Shown here one piece after another: positions 1 through 8,410 of a stretch of DNA of 43,045 nt. The notes below the pieces were generated by a model that ran no database searches, was not told the DNA's origin, and was given only the letters and a program-made list of their open reading frames with translations. A program made the translations under genes and the position numbers. Every line of letters starts with the position of its first letter. Within the stretch, counting starts at the first letter, position 1. Origin of the DNA: DATEZO01 sp035255485 (GTDB lineage: Bacteria; Pseudomonadota; Gammaproteobacteria; Burkholderiales; Burkholderiaceae_D); NCBI GenBank assembly GCA_035255485.1, contig DATEZO010000165.1, positions 1-43,045 of the forward strand, given 5' to 3'.

Positions 1-191
1 GTGTCGTCAACCGCTTTTTTAGCGCTGCCAACCCCACCTTGCCTCCCGATCGCGCCGCCGCCCCCTTGCTCCTGGGCCCGCGCCGCAACCGGAGCCGAAC
101 TCTATCAAATATTGCGGAAACTTGGCAAGCGCTTTTCAATATTTTTGAATTAATTGTAATTAAACATGGTTCAAAAAATGTGCCTGCCCGT
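1..191. other. window edge, no supportable gene
   Basis: The first 191 bases lie downstream of fbp, which ends at 192 on the minus strand. Plus-strand frame 1 is open from the edge to a TAA at 151-153, and frame 3 is open to 236, but neither translation is recognisable. Frame 2 closes at 20-22. The 3' end of a plus-strand gene could lie here, but I cannot choose a frame. The last 80 bases are AT-rich and include one copy of a direct repeat that flanks fbp. Confidence 0.4.
148..166. repeat. AT-rich direct repeat, copy 1 (downstream of fbp)
   Basis: This 19-base AT-rich stretch, AATTAATTGTAATTAAACA, matches 1195-1212 on the same strand, which lacks only the single G. The two copies flank fbp on both sides, one 25 bases past its stop codon and the other immediately before its start codon. 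Each copy is itself close to a TTAATTAA-type palindrome. The match may be chance in AT-rich DNA or the trace of a duplication. Confidence 0.5.
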
Positions 192-1193
192 TTATTGTTG
201 ATGGTAACTAGTTACTCGCTTCACTTCATTCACTGAGCCAAGAAATACTGGAACCCGCTGATGTAATTTTTCAGGTTGAATATCCATAATACGATATGTG
301 CCGTTGGTTGCCGCTCCTCCTGCCTGCTCAACGATAAAAGCCATTGGATTAGCTTCGTACATCAGACGCAGCTTACCGGGCTTGCCGGGTTCCCTTTGGT
401 CGGCTGGATACATGAAAACCCCTCCACGAATCAAAATACGATGCACATCGGCAACCATTGATGCAATCCATCGCATATTGAAATCCTTACCGCGCGGTCC
501 TGTCGCACCGGCCAACATTTCATCGATATATCGTTTCACTGGCGGGTGCCAATGGCGTGCATTAGACGCATTGATTGCAAATTCCCCCGTTTCGGCAGGA
601 ATCTGCATATCGCGCTGCGTAAGCACCCACGACCCCATTTCGCGATCCAATGTAAAGCAATTGACACCATTTCCGGTTGTTAGAACAAGTACAGTCTGAG
701 GGCCGTAAACTGCATATCCGGCAGCCACCTGTTTACTGCCCGGCTGAAGGAAGTCCTTTTCAGTCGGTATTAACATACCTTCTGGCGCTTTCAATACCGA
801 AAAAATTGTCCCGATCGATACATTCACATCGATATTGCTAGACCCATCCAGCGGGTCAAACAGCAACATATATTCCCCCTTCGGATACCGATGCGGAATA
901 GGATGGATGGTTTCCATTTCCTCAGACGCCATGGCGGCAAGATGACCGCCCCATTCGTTAGCCTCAAGCAGGATTTCGTTGGACAATATATCCAGTTTCT
1001 TTTGGACTTCGCCTTGGATATTTTCACTATCCGCACTGCCAAGCACTTCGCCCAAGGCACCTTTACCAACTGCATGGCTGATTGTCTTGCATGCACGGGC
1101 AACCACTTCGATTAATAAGCGAAGCTCAGCTGGAATACTGTCATACAGACGCTGTTCTTCTACCAAATGTTGCGTAAGACTAATACGTTTCAT
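192..1193 (-). CDS. fbp: class I fructose-1,6-bisphosphatase
   Basis: This gene encodes 333 residues of class I fructose-1,6-bisphosphatase, which hydrolyses fructose-1,6-bisphosphate to fructose-6-phosphate plus phosphate. It is the committed step of gluconeogenesis and also serves the pentose phosphate or Calvin routes. The metal-binding glutamates lie in the SEE segment at residues 90-92, and the family signature DPLDGSSN is at 113-120. The sugar-phosphate binding motif GKLRLMYEANP is near residue 280. Length matches the family (about 330-340). The start ATG follows an AT-rich stretch. It lies 87 bases downstream of pepN on the same strand, a pairing I recall from Burkholderiales, so co-transcription is possible, although the AT-rich gap could hold its own promoter. 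GC content looks lower than in the rest of the window. Confidence 0.97.
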   Translation of the reverse strand: MKRISLTQHLVEEQRLYDSIPAELRLLIEVVARACKTISHAVGKGALGEVLGSADSENIQGEVQKKLDILSNEILLEANEWGGHLAAMASEEMETIHPIPHRYPKGEYMLLFDPLDGSSNIDVNVSIGTIFSVLKAPEGMLIPTEKDFLQPGSKQVAAGYAVYGPQTVLVLTTGNGVNCFTLDREMGSWVLTQRDMQIPAETGEFAINASNARHWHPPVKRYIDEMLAGATGPRGKDFNMRWIASMVADVHRILIRGGVFMYPADQREPGKPGKLRLMYEANPMAFIVEQAGGAATNGTYRIMDIQPEKLHQRVPVFLGSVNEVKRVTSYHQQ

Positions 1194-1194
1194 A

Positions 1195-1212
1195 AATTAA
1201 TTTAATTAAACA
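1195..1212. repeat. AT-rich direct repeat, copy 2 (upstream of fbp)
   Basis: AATTAATTTAATTAAACA lies directly upstream of the fbp start codon, in the pepN-fbp gap. It is identical to 148-166 except for one missing base. It overlaps the region expected to carry the fbp ribosome binding site, so it may also be functional leader sequence. Confidence 0.5.
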
Positions 1213-1280
1213 ATGATTGTTATATAACATTAAAAGAATATTGCCTATTGAACTCTTGATGATTGGCATGAACCTTTGTT

Positions 1281-3974
1281 TTAATCGGCAAGGGCTTTTG
1301 TCACAACTTCCATTACATCCCGGGACAATTTCGGCATATCAGCAATCTGTTGCAATGCCGCTTTCATTTTTTCCTGTAGTGCAGGGGTATATTGTCGCCA
1401 ACGATCAAGCGCTCGTGCGAGTCGTGCAGCGACCTGCGGATTAATGGCATTCAAGCTGACTATTTGCTCTATCCAAAAAATATAGCCGCTGCCATCCACT
1501 GCGTGGAATTGTGCGGGATTTGCGTTACAGAAATTAAATATCAGGCTGCGTGCACGATTGGGGTTCTTGAGCGTAAACGCCGGATGATGCATTAGTAAGC
1601 GTATGGAATGTACGTCAGTTGTATGTGCCGTTGCCTGTAGCATGAACCACTTGTCAACCACCAGCGGCTCATGTTGGAAATCTTCATAAAATTTTGCAAG
1701 TGCAATTTCTTTCCCTGAAGCACGGCTATTGATTAATGCAGAAAGTGCAGCAAATCTGTCTGTCATATTATTTGCCTGATTATATTGACGTTGCATCAAT
1801 ACATGGATATCTAAATCATCCAGTTCTGCCAGGTACGATAGTGCGCTATTTTTTAATGCACGCTTGCCGACGGATAGTGCATCCGGCGTATAGGCTCCAG
1901 ATACTTGATTTTCGGTATAGGCCGCAAGCCAGTCAGCACGCAATTCCTGGGCAAGCATTCGACGCAATAATTGACGTGCGGCATGGACTGCCTGTGGATC
2001 AATCATCTCCATTTGTTCGGCAATTATTGGTTCTGAAGGCAGCGTCAACGCAACTTCACGAAAACCCGGGTCAAGTGACAGATCATTCAGTGTAAGACGA
2101 AAAATATTACCCAAGGCATGACCAATAGAACATAGATGATCACTCTGTGTATCGGATTGAATTGCAGCAACAAGTTCCAGTAACCGTCGGCTCCCCAATC
2201 GCTGCCCGGCATCCCATCGATTGAATGGATCGTTGTCATTTGCCATTAAAAATGCGAGCTCGTCATCGGCATAATCAAACTCCAGAATAACCGGAGCCGA
2301 AAAATTGCGCAGAATTGAAGGAATCGGCTTTTCCATTACATTTTCAAAATGAAAAGTCTGCCGCGATTCAGTCAATTCCAGCACTATCGTGGTTTGATCT
2401 TGTTGATTCCGGACTGCTGATCCATTTGAAATGGGATTCCCTGGATGCAATGACATATCGCGCCCGCCGCTATCCAATAGACCAACCGCAACGGGAATAT
2501 GAAACGGCAGCTTTGTCGACTGTCCAGGTGTGGGCGGACAAGACTGTGATAATGTGAGATCGTATGTTTTTTTTATTGCATCGTAATGCGCTTCGGCAAG
2601 GATATGCGGCGTACCAGCTTGGCTATACCATCGTTCGAACTGTGCAAGGTCATACCCATTGGCATCCGACATCGCAGCACGAAAATCATCGCACTCCACT
2701 GCATGTCCGTCATGTCGCTGAAAATACAAATCCATGCCCTTGCGAAAACCATCACGGCCAAGCAGAGTTTGATACATTCGAACGACTTCGGCACCCTTCT
2801 CGTAAACAGTAACAGTATAAAAATTGTTGATTTCGATATAAGAATCCGGTCGCACCGGATGCGCCATTGGACCCGCATCTTCCGGGAATTGCGTCTGACG
2901 TAGTAAGCGCACATCCTCAATACGCCTGACAGCACGACCACTGGCCGAACCAATCATGTCAGCCGAAAATTCTTGATCGCGAAATACGGTCAATCCTTCC
3001 TTCAAGGACAATTGAAACCAATCCCGACAAGTAACGCGGTTACCGGTCCAGTTATGGAAATATTCATGACTCACGACAGATTCGATGTTTGCATAATCAG
3101 CATCAGTGGCAATGCGTGGGTTTGCCAGGACGAACTTGGTATTGAAAATATTCAATCCTTTGTTCTCCATTGCGCCCATATTAAAGTCGTTTACCGCCAC
3201 AATCATGAAGCGGTCAAGATCAAGTTCCAGCCCGAACCGCTCCTCATCCCAATGGATACTGTTCTTCAATGAATCCATTGCATGCTGTGTCTTGTCCAGA
3301 TTGCCGTCCTCAACCCACACTTGCAACAACACCTTGCGGCCTGATTTAAGTGTGTAATCTTCCTCCTGACAAACGAGTTTGCCCGCCACCAGAGCAAATA
3401 AATAAGAAGGTTTCTTGAATGGATCCTTCCACAAAGCATAGTGACGGCCGTCGCCGAGATCGCCTTGCTCGATAAGATTTCCATTTGACAGCAATACCGG
3501 ATATCTTTCTTTATCGGCACGCAGCATCACGGTGTATTTGGCCATTACATCCGGGCGGTCTGGGAAAAAGGTAATTTTACGGAATCCTTCCGCTTCACAC
3601 TGCGTAAAAAAATTTCCATTGGAAACATACAGACCCATCAACGACGTATTTTCCTCAGGGCAGTTAATCGTCTCAATTTCCAGTATCACGCTATCCGGCG
3701 CATTGACAATTCGCAATATGCCCTTTCCCAGCTTGTATGCTGGCTTATGCAACACTTTGCCATTCATTCGCAATTGCACAAGCTGCGTTGGTTCTCCATA
3801 CAAAACCAGCCCGCAATCTTTGCTATCTATATTTGTATTCCGCTTCAGCGTCATTCGAGTAGCCACCCGTGTCGCCTTCGGTTCCAGATCAAAGCCCATC
3901 TCAACAGTTTCAACAATGAAACTTGGTGGAGTATAGTTTTTACGGTAAATTGATTGTGAGTTATCAGTACGCAT
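1281..3974 (-). CDS. pepN: aminopeptidase N (M1 family)
   Basis: This gene encodes an alanyl aminopeptidase of the M1 zinc metallopeptidase family, which removes N-terminal residues from peptides in the cytoplasm. From the chosen ATG at 3974 it has 897 residues, close to E. coli PepN (870). The substrate-binding GAMEN motif is at residues 267-271, and the zinc site is HEYFH at 303-307 with the third ligand Glu326 in LKEGLTVFRDQ. The C-terminal helical half typical of bacterial PepN is present. The reading frame stays open to a TTG at 4034, but that would add a 20-residue non-conserved extension and overlap the divergent lipoprotein gene; MRTDNSQSIYRKNY is the natural N-terminus. No good Shine-Dalgarno sequence is visible before this ATG. 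The next gene downstream is fbp. Confidence 0.95.
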   Translation of the reverse strand: MRTDNSQSIYRKNYTPPSFIVETVEMGFDLEPKATRVATRMTLKRNTNIDSKDCGLVLYGEPTQLVQLRMNGKVLHKPAYKLGKGILRIVNAPDSVILEIETINCPEENTSLMGLYVSNGNFFTQCEAEGFRKITFFPDRPDVMAKYTVMLRADKERYPVLLSNGNLIEQGDLGDGRHYALWKDPFKKPSYLFALVAGKLVCQEEDYTLKSGRKVLLQVWVEDGNLDKTQHAMDSLKNSIHWDEERFGLELDLDRFMIVAVNDFNMGAMENKGLNIFNTKFVLANPRIATDADYANIESVVSHEYFHNWTGNRVTCRDWFQLSLKEGLTVFRDQEFSADMIGSASGRAVRRIEDVRLLRQTQFPEDAGPMAHPVRPDSYIEINNFYTVTVYEKGAEVVRMYQTLLGRDGFRKGMDLYFQRHDGHAVECDDFRAAMSDANGYDLAQFERWYSQAGTPHILAEAHYDAIKKTYDLTLSQSCPPTPGQSTKLPFHIPVAVGLLDSGGRDMSLHPGNPISNGSAVRNQQDQTTIVLELTESRQTFHFENVMEKPIPSILRNFSAPVILEFDYADDELAFLMANDNDPFNRWDAGQRLGSRRLLELVAAIQSDTQSDHLCSIGHALGNIFRLTLNDLSLDPGFREVALTLPSEPIIAEQMEMIDPQAVHAARQLLRRMLAQELRADWLAAYTENQVSGAYTPDALSVGKRALKNSALSYLAELDDLDIHVLMQRQYNQANNMTDRFAALSALINSRASGKEIALAKFYEDFQHEPLVVDKWFMLQATAHTTDVHSIRLLMHHPAFTLKNPNRARSLIFNFCNANPAQFHAVDGSGYIFWIEQIVSLNAINPQVAARLARALDRWRQYTPALQEKMKAALQQIADMPKLSRDVMEVVTKALAD

Positions 3975-4048
3975 GGATAAGGAAGAATAAGAATATGATG
4001 CCGGAATAATCAACACAAAATAATATTTTGTCAATCAATGGAATCAAC

Positions 4049-4390
4049 ATGAAACTCGCTACAGCCCTTTGTTTTTTGGGCGGCTTACTGTCCCTTACTT
4101 CGTGCACTCAGGAACAGCAAAACAAGATTAGCCGAACAGTTCAGAACTGGACCGGCACCAATGGCGTGCTTGAATTCTATGCCGGCGACAAACTGGTGCG
4201 GCGCTTCATCAACATCGATAAAATATCGACAGCAATGGGTACAGATGACAAACTGCCGCGCTCATACCGTTATGGATATGGCGTGCTGGACGAAAACTTC
4301 AACATGATTACAGATCCAAGTGAGAAACGAGTTTATTTCGAAATCAGCGATTACGGAACAAATTATATTTTCTTTGAAAATCCACGATAG
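4049..4390 (+). CDS. small predicted lipoprotein, function unknown
   Basis: This gene encodes 113 residues from the ATG at 4049. The N-terminus, MKLATALCFLGGLLSLTSC, is a lipoprotein signal peptide with lipobox LTSC, so Cys19 is the predicted lipidated residue. The next residue is Thr, so there is no Asp+2 inner-membrane retention signal, and the mature protein is probably sorted to the outer membrane. The rest is a compact soluble domain of about 95 residues with no motif I recognise. An upstream TTG in frame at 4028 is less likely, because it places seven residues before the signal peptide. It is divergent from pepN, with about 75 bases between starts, so both promoters must be packed into this short gap. 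Confidence 0.8.
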   Translation: MKLATALCFLGGLLSLTSCTQEQQNKISRTVQNWTGTNGVLEFYAGDKLVRRFINIDKISTAMGTDDKLPRSYRYGYGVLDENFNMITDPSEKRVYFEISDYGTNYIFFENPR

Positions 4391-4494
4391 AAATCCTGAA
4401 GAGAGGTGGGACACCAAAGTAATCCTGTTACAAAAAATAACGGAAATTCCTACCGTTATGCTTATGCTGGAAATATGAATAAAAGGAGAAAACA

Positions 4495-5124
4495 ATGAGC
4501 CGTCGGCTTTTGGCGTTAATAGTTGCCTCAGGCTTGTTGCTTGTTGGTTGCGCCAGTCCCAAAGTCAAAAGCGACGTGACTGTTTTTCAGGAATGGCCGG
4601 CAAATCTACAAGGACAGGCTTTTGTTTTTGATCGAACCAGGGAGCAGGAAAATAATCTCGAGTATCGTAGTTATGAGAATCTGGTGCGTAATGAATTGCA
4701 CCGCCTTGGCTTTGTAGATGCGCCAACGCCGCAAGTCGCCGAAATCAAGGCGATAATGTCTTATAGTATCAGTGTGCGCGACGTCCGCGTCATAACGCCA
4801 GTGGTGGTTGACCCATTCTGGTATGGCTCTCCATTCTATGGTCCGAGATGGGGCGGCTATTATGGCCCATTCTATGACCCATTCTGGTATGGCCCGCCAA
4901 TTACTGAATATCGTGAGACAAATTATGAATTGTTCAAGCGCCAGTTACACGTAACGCTGTCACGGGCAGCGGATGCCAAAAAACTCTATGATGTCACAGT
5001 GGTTAGCGAAGGACGTAATGGTGCGCTTGCTGCCGTCATGCCTTACATGGTACGCAGCGCCTTTATCGATTTCCCGGGGAAAAATGGTACATCCCGCCGC
5101 ATCGAACTGGAAATGAAAGACTAG
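4495..5124 (+). CDS. DUF4136-type lipoprotein
   Basis: This gene encodes 209 residues with a clear lipoprotein signal: a positively charged start, a hydrophobic core and lipobox LVGC ending at Cys19. The body resembles DUF4136 proteins, a family of envelope lipoproteins of unknown function. Two near-identical segments, DPFWYG at residues 106-111 and 128-133, bracket a region very rich in Tyr, Trp, Pro and Gly that interrupts the domain. A good ribosome binding site (AAGGAGAAAAC) precedes the ATG. It follows the preceding lipoprotein by 104 bases on the same strand and converges with the small membrane protein gene at 5132-5263. Family assignment is from recall of the fold pattern and is moderately sure. 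Confidence 0.8.
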   Translation: MSRRLLALIVASGLLLVGCASPKVKSDVTVFQEWPANLQGQAFVFDRTREQENNLEYRSYENLVRNELHRLGFVDAPTPQVAEIKAIMSYSISVRDVRVITPVVVDPFWYGSPFYGPRWGGYYGPFYDPFWYGPPITEYRETNYELFKRQLHVTLSRAADAKKLYDVTVVSEGRNGALAAVMPYMVRSAFIDFPGKNGTSRRIELEMKD

Positions 5125-5131
5125 AGAGCAA

Positions 5132-5263
5132 CTATGAATAGAATGCGTCGGCCACAAATGTCATCGCAACAATCAGCATTACCGCAATGAATAGCACCAC
5201 CAACAAGCGTCCGAACTTTGGCGCGCCATTAATTCCTGCAGGTTGTTCATCCGGGTGATCCAT
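5132..5263 (-). CDS. 43-residue single-pass membrane microprotein
   Basis: This ORF encodes 43 residues. It starts MDHPDEQPAGINGAPKFGR and continues with one strongly hydrophobic segment (LLVVLFIAVMLIVAMTFV) ending in VADAFYS. The chosen ATG at 5263 has AGGGA about nine bases upstream; an in-frame ATG at 5272 would add MAP but sits directly against that AGGGA. The layout is a short soluble acidic N-terminus, a small basic patch and one membrane helix. It lies 41 bases after the stop of the quinone oxidoreductase gene on the same strand, so it is probably the last gene of that operon. It ends 7 bases from the convergent DUF4136 gene. Function is unknown; the coding potential is inferred from the ribosome site, the start and the clean helix. 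Confidence 0.6.
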   Translation of the reverse strand: MDHPDEQPAGINGAPKFGRLLVVLFIAVMLIVAMTFVADAFYS

Positions 5264-5304
5264 TGGTGCCATTCCCTGGAAGGAGCACTATTCATGCAGT
5301 GGGC

Positions 5305-6279
5305 TTACGGAACAAGAATCGTGGATCCGGTGGTCTTGCGTGCTTCCAGATCGCGGTGCGCCTGCGTCGCATCCCTGAGCGCATAACGTTGGTTGATGTC
5401 GATTTTTATTTTTCCGCTTTCGATCATGCCAAACAGTTCGGCCGCCATCATATCGAGATCATCCCGCTTCGCGATATAGGTAAACAAAGTCGGGCGCGTA
5501 ATGAATAATGATCCGCGCAATGCAAGCTCATTCAATGTAAATGGCGGTACCGCTCCGGATGCGCTGCCATAACTAATCATCATACCTAACGGCGATAGGC
5601 AATCCAGCGAGCCGGTAAATGTATCTTTGCCGATCGAGTCATACACAACCGGCACACCATTCCCGCCAGTCAATTCTCTAACCCGTTCAACGAAATTTTC
5701 TGTGCTGTAATTGATCGTATGCGCACAGCCATGCGCTTTGGCCAGTGCGGCTTTTTCATCAGAACCCACGGTACCGATCATCGTCACGCCCAAAGCTCTT
5801 GCCCATTGGCAGGCAATCAAGCCGACACCGCCTGCCGCCGCGTGGAACAGGATGGTTTCGCCGCCGCGCAGCGGAAAAGTGCGACGGAACAGATACTGCA
5901 CAGTCAATCCCTGCAACATCATTGCCGCAGCCGTATCGAACTCGATTGATTCAGGCAATTTCACAAGAATTGAGGCGGGCATGACGCGCGCATCCGCATA
6001 GGCGCCAGGCGGCCGGCCCGCATATGCGATGCGATCGCCGGGCTTCACATGCAAAACACCATCGCCCACCGCCTCCACTATCCCGGCACCCTCCATGCCC
6101 AGACCGGCCGGCAGCGGCTGCGCGTACATGCCGTTGCGAAAATAAACATCGATATAGTTCAGTCCGCACGCAAAGTGCCGTACGCGCGCCTCACCCGGTC
6201 CTGGATCACCGACCTCGACATCGACATATTCCATGACTTCGGGACCGCCAGTTTTCGAGATCCTGATCGCTTTTGGCAT
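5305..6279 (-). CDS. qor: NADPH:quinone oxidoreductase (zinc-free MDR family)
   Basis: This gene encodes 324 residues from the ATG at 6279. It is a medium-chain dehydrogenase/reductase of the zinc-independent quinone reductase group, close in length to E. coli Qor (327). The N-terminal GroES-like domain includes GLGMEGAGIVEAVG near residues 59-72. The Rossmann nucleotide site AAAGGVG is at 147-153, and the cysteine and histidine zinc ligands of alcohol dehydrogenases are absent. The frame stays open 31 residues upstream into the end of mgsA, but MPKAIRISKTGGPEV is the conserved family start. It begins 11 bases after mgsA on the same strand. With methylglyoxal synthase and an SDR protein beside it, a role in carbonyl or quinone detoxification is plausible but inferred. 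Confidence 0.93.
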   Translation of the reverse strand: MPKAIRISKTGGPEVMEYVDVEVGDPGPGEARVRHFACGLNYIDVYFRNGMYAQPLPAGLGMEGAGIVEAVGDGVLHVKPGDRIAYAGRPPGAYADARVMPASILVKLPESIEFDTAAAMMLQGLTVQYLFRRTFPLRGGETILFHAAAGGVGLIACQWARALGVTMIGTVGSDEKAALAKAHGCAHTINYSTENFVERVRELTGGNGVPVVYDSIGKDTFTGSLDCLSPLGMMISYGSASGAVPPFTLNELALRGSLFITRPTLFTYIAKRDDLDMMAAELFGMIESGKIKIDINQRYALRDATQAHRDLEARKTTGSTILVP

Positions 6280-6290
6280 AATTGACTCGC

Positions 6291-6692
6291 TTAAGAATGA
6301 TGTGAATACCGGGATGACTGGGATTGTAGCTGTGACAGAAGCAATCTGGCGGTCGTCATATTGGTCGCGCACGCCACATTATGCACGTCCGATGCCCGTA
6401 CCAATGCAGTAACATCCGGCTCATGCGGCTGCGGCGTCATTGGATCACGCAGAAAAATGAGACAATCGATTTTCCCCTCGACCAGTTCCGCCGCAATCTG
6501 CAAATCGCCGCCGAATGGCCCGGATAGCTTGCGCTCAATTGTCAGTCCAACTTCGCTGGACAACCGCTTGCCAGTCGTACCGGTTGCCAGCAGAACACAT
6601 TGGCGCAAAAAATTCGAATACTCTGCCGCCAATTCGATCATGTCGTCTTTTTTCTTGTCGTGCGCAATCAATGCAATGCGTTTTTTCATCAT
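6291..6692 (-). CDS. mgsA: methylglyoxal synthase
   Basis: This gene encodes 133 residues of methylglyoxal synthase, which converts dihydroxyacetone phosphate to methylglyoxal plus phosphate, a bypass that relieves sugar-phosphate accumulation. The phosphate-binding segment TGTTGK is at residues 37-42. The catalytic Asp is Asp63 in SGPFGGD, corresponding to Asp71 of the E. coli enzyme. His11 (AHD) and His90 (QPHEPDV) match the conserved active-site histidines. It starts MMKK; the second ATG at 6689 is equally possible. It is third in a five-gene operon, about 15 bases after the SDR gene and 11 before qor. This is a compact version of the family (about 150 residues in E. coli). Confidence 0.95.
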   Translation of the reverse strand: MMKKRIALIAHDKKKDDMIELAAEYSNFLRQCVLLATGTTGKRLSSEVGLTIERKLSGPFGGDLQIAAELVEGKIDCLIFLRDPMTPQPHEPDVTALVRASDVHNVACATNMTTARLLLSQLQSQSSRYSHHS

Positions 6693-6707
6693 GTTGGCCG
6701 CATGGGC

Positions 6708-7487
6708 TTAAAACGTACCGGGGTAGGCTCCGCCATCGAGAAGAATATTTTGCCCAGTCATGTATCCGGCATGGATACTGCACAAAAACGCACATACCGC
6801 ACCAAACTCGCGCGGCATACCAAAACGCTGCGCCGGATTTTGCAGGCGGCGGGCCTCACGAACCTCATCCAGACTCTTGCTGCTGGCCTTGGCCGATAAC
6901 GCCAGAGTTGCGTTCAAGCGATCGGTATCGAACGGGCCAGGCAGCAGATTATTGATTGTGACACCATGGGCGATGGTTTTGCGAGCCAGTCCGGCAACGA
7001 AACCGGTCAGGCCAGATCGCGCGCCATTTGACAAGCCAAGAATATCGATCGGCGCTTTCACCGCACTGGAAGTGATATTGACGATTCGGCCAAAGCGGCG
7101 CGCCATCATGCCGTCCACGGTTGCCTTGATCAATTCGATCGGCGTCAGCATGTTTGCATCGAGCGCCGCAATCCAGTCATCCCGGCTCCAGTTCCGAAAA
7201 TCCCCAGGCGGTGGCCCGCCGGCATTTGTCACCAGAATATCCGGCTGCGGGCAAGCTGCCAGCGCCTTGCTGCGGCCATCGACAGTAGTAATGTCGCACG
7301 CTACGGCAGTGATCGTCGCATCCGTCATTCTCCTGAGGTCATCGACTGCAGCATCAAGCGTTTGTACATTACGCGCAACCAGGGTGACATGCACGCCTTC
7401 CGCCGCCAACGCCTCGGCACAGCCGCGCCCCAATCCCTTGCTGGCACCGCAAACCAAGGCATGTTTGTCGCGAATTCGAAGGTCCAT
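6708..7487 (-). CDS. atypical SDR-fold protein lacking the catalytic Tyr and Lys
   Basis: This gene encodes 259 residues from the ATG at 7487 (MDLRIRDKHALVCGASKGLG). It has a Rossmann fold of the short-chain dehydrogenase/reductase family: GASKGLGRG at residues 14-22 for the nucleotide, NAGG at 88-91, and the active-site Ser at 140 (NITSS). The usual YxxxK is replaced: Ser153 sits at the Tyr position (Ser plus 13) and Arg157 at the Lys position. I recall a beta-ketoacyl-ACP-reductase-like SDR subgroup described as lacking a perfect catalytic tetrad, and this looks like a member. The end, LLDGGAYPGTF, is typical of SDRs. It lies 8 bases after the EamA transporter and 15 before mgsA, so it is co-transcribed with both. 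The substrate is unknown, and it may bind a nucleotide without classical reductase chemistry. Confidence 0.88.
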   Translation of the reverse strand: MDLRIRDKHALVCGASKGLGRGCAEALAAEGVHVTLVARNVQTLDAAVDDLRRMTDATITAVACDITTVDGRSKALAACPQPDILVTNAGGPPPGDFRNWSRDDWIAALDANMLTPIELIKATVDGMMARRFGRIVNITSSAVKAPIDILGLSNGARSGLTGFVAGLARKTIAHGVTINNLLPGPFDTDRLNATLALSAKASSKSLDEVREARRLQNPAQRFGMPREFGAVCAFLCSIHAGYMTGQNILLDGGAYPGTF

Positions 7488-7495
7488 CCGTTTTC

Positions 7496-8410
7496 CTATG
7501 TTTTCTTCTTTGATACCAAATAAATTCCCATTAACACTAATGCCGTTCCCGCCAGCTGGATACCGGTGACAGGCTCGCCCAGAATGAGTGCACCCAAAAA
7601 CAGGGTTGACACCGGGCCGATCATGCCGGCCTGCGATGCGGTTGCAGCGCCGATGCGCGAGACGGCAATCATGGTCAGCAACACCGGAAAAACTGTGCAC
7701 AGCACTGCATTCACCAGCGACAATCCGTACACGGCTACCGGCTGAACTAGCAGCGACGCTGGGCGCAACAGAAAAAACTGCATGATGCATGCAGCGCTTG
7801 ATACGCACATCGCATACGCCACCAGGCGTAGTGCGCCGACGCGCCGCACCAGCTCACCCGACAACAGTAAATATAGCGCATATGACAATGCACTTGCCAA
7901 GACAAATGCGCCTCCCAGCGCTACATTGGCTCCGCCAAGCCTGGCGTCGTGGATGAATACCAGCACCGTACCGAGATACGCAATACCGAGTGCCGCCCAT
8001 TCCAGTGCGCCAATCCGTTTTTTCAAAAAGAAAAATGAAATCAACAGTACGAACGACGGCGTCAGAAACAGGATCAACCGCTCCAGGCCGGCCGATATAT
8101 ATTGCAATCCCAAAAAATCGAGAAAGCTTGATAAGTAATATCCGATCAGACCAAGCACCATGATGCGCCCGTGTTCGGCATTCGAAAGCGGCGCTTCGGT
8201 TTTTGCTTTCCATGCCGCAATCAGGACAAAGAACGGCAGAGAGAACAGCATGCGGAATGCAATCAGCGTCACGGCATCGATGTGATAACGATATAGCAGC
8301 TTTGCGACAATCGCTTTGGCGGAAAACAATATGGCGCCAGTGATTGCAATGGCCAAGCCTGTCAGGAAATGCTGGCGGGTTGATGCCGCATGGAGTATCG
8401 AAACGTTCAT
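7496..8410 (-). CDS. EamA-family drug/metabolite transporter
   Basis: This gene encodes 304 residues of an inner-membrane permease of the drug/metabolite superfamily with two EamA repeats of about five helices each. The first repeat runs from residue 18 to about 150, and the second from about 160 to 300, ending in a lysine tail. The internal glutamate-containing segment LGALILGEPVTGIQLAG is typical of the second repeat. The substrate cannot be predicted. It is the first gene of the operon EamA-SDR-mgsA-qor-microprotein and is divergent from yebC across a 145-base gap. The start MNVSILHAAS is the only good ATG before the first helix. Confidence 0.9.
   Translation of the reverse strand: MNVSILHAASTRQHFLTGLAIAITGAILFSAKAIVAKLLYRYHIDAVTLIAFRMLFSLPFFVLIAAWKAKTEAPLSNAEHGRIMVLGLIGYYLSSFLDFLGLQYISAGLERLILFLTPSFVLLISFFFLKKRIGALEWAALGIAYLGTVLVFIHDARLGGANVALGGAFVLASALSYALYLLLSGELVRRVGALRLVAYAMCVSSAACIMQFFLLRPASLLVQPVAVYGLSLVNAVLCTVFPVLLTMIAVSRIGAATASQAGMIGPVSTLFLGALILGEPVTGIQLAGTALVLMGIYLVSKKKT

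Noticed and set aside
6708..7808. 366-residue reading of the SDR gene
   Set aside because: The extra 107 N-terminal residues are antisense-like sequence through the EamA gene frame. The conserved SDR start is the ATG at 7487.
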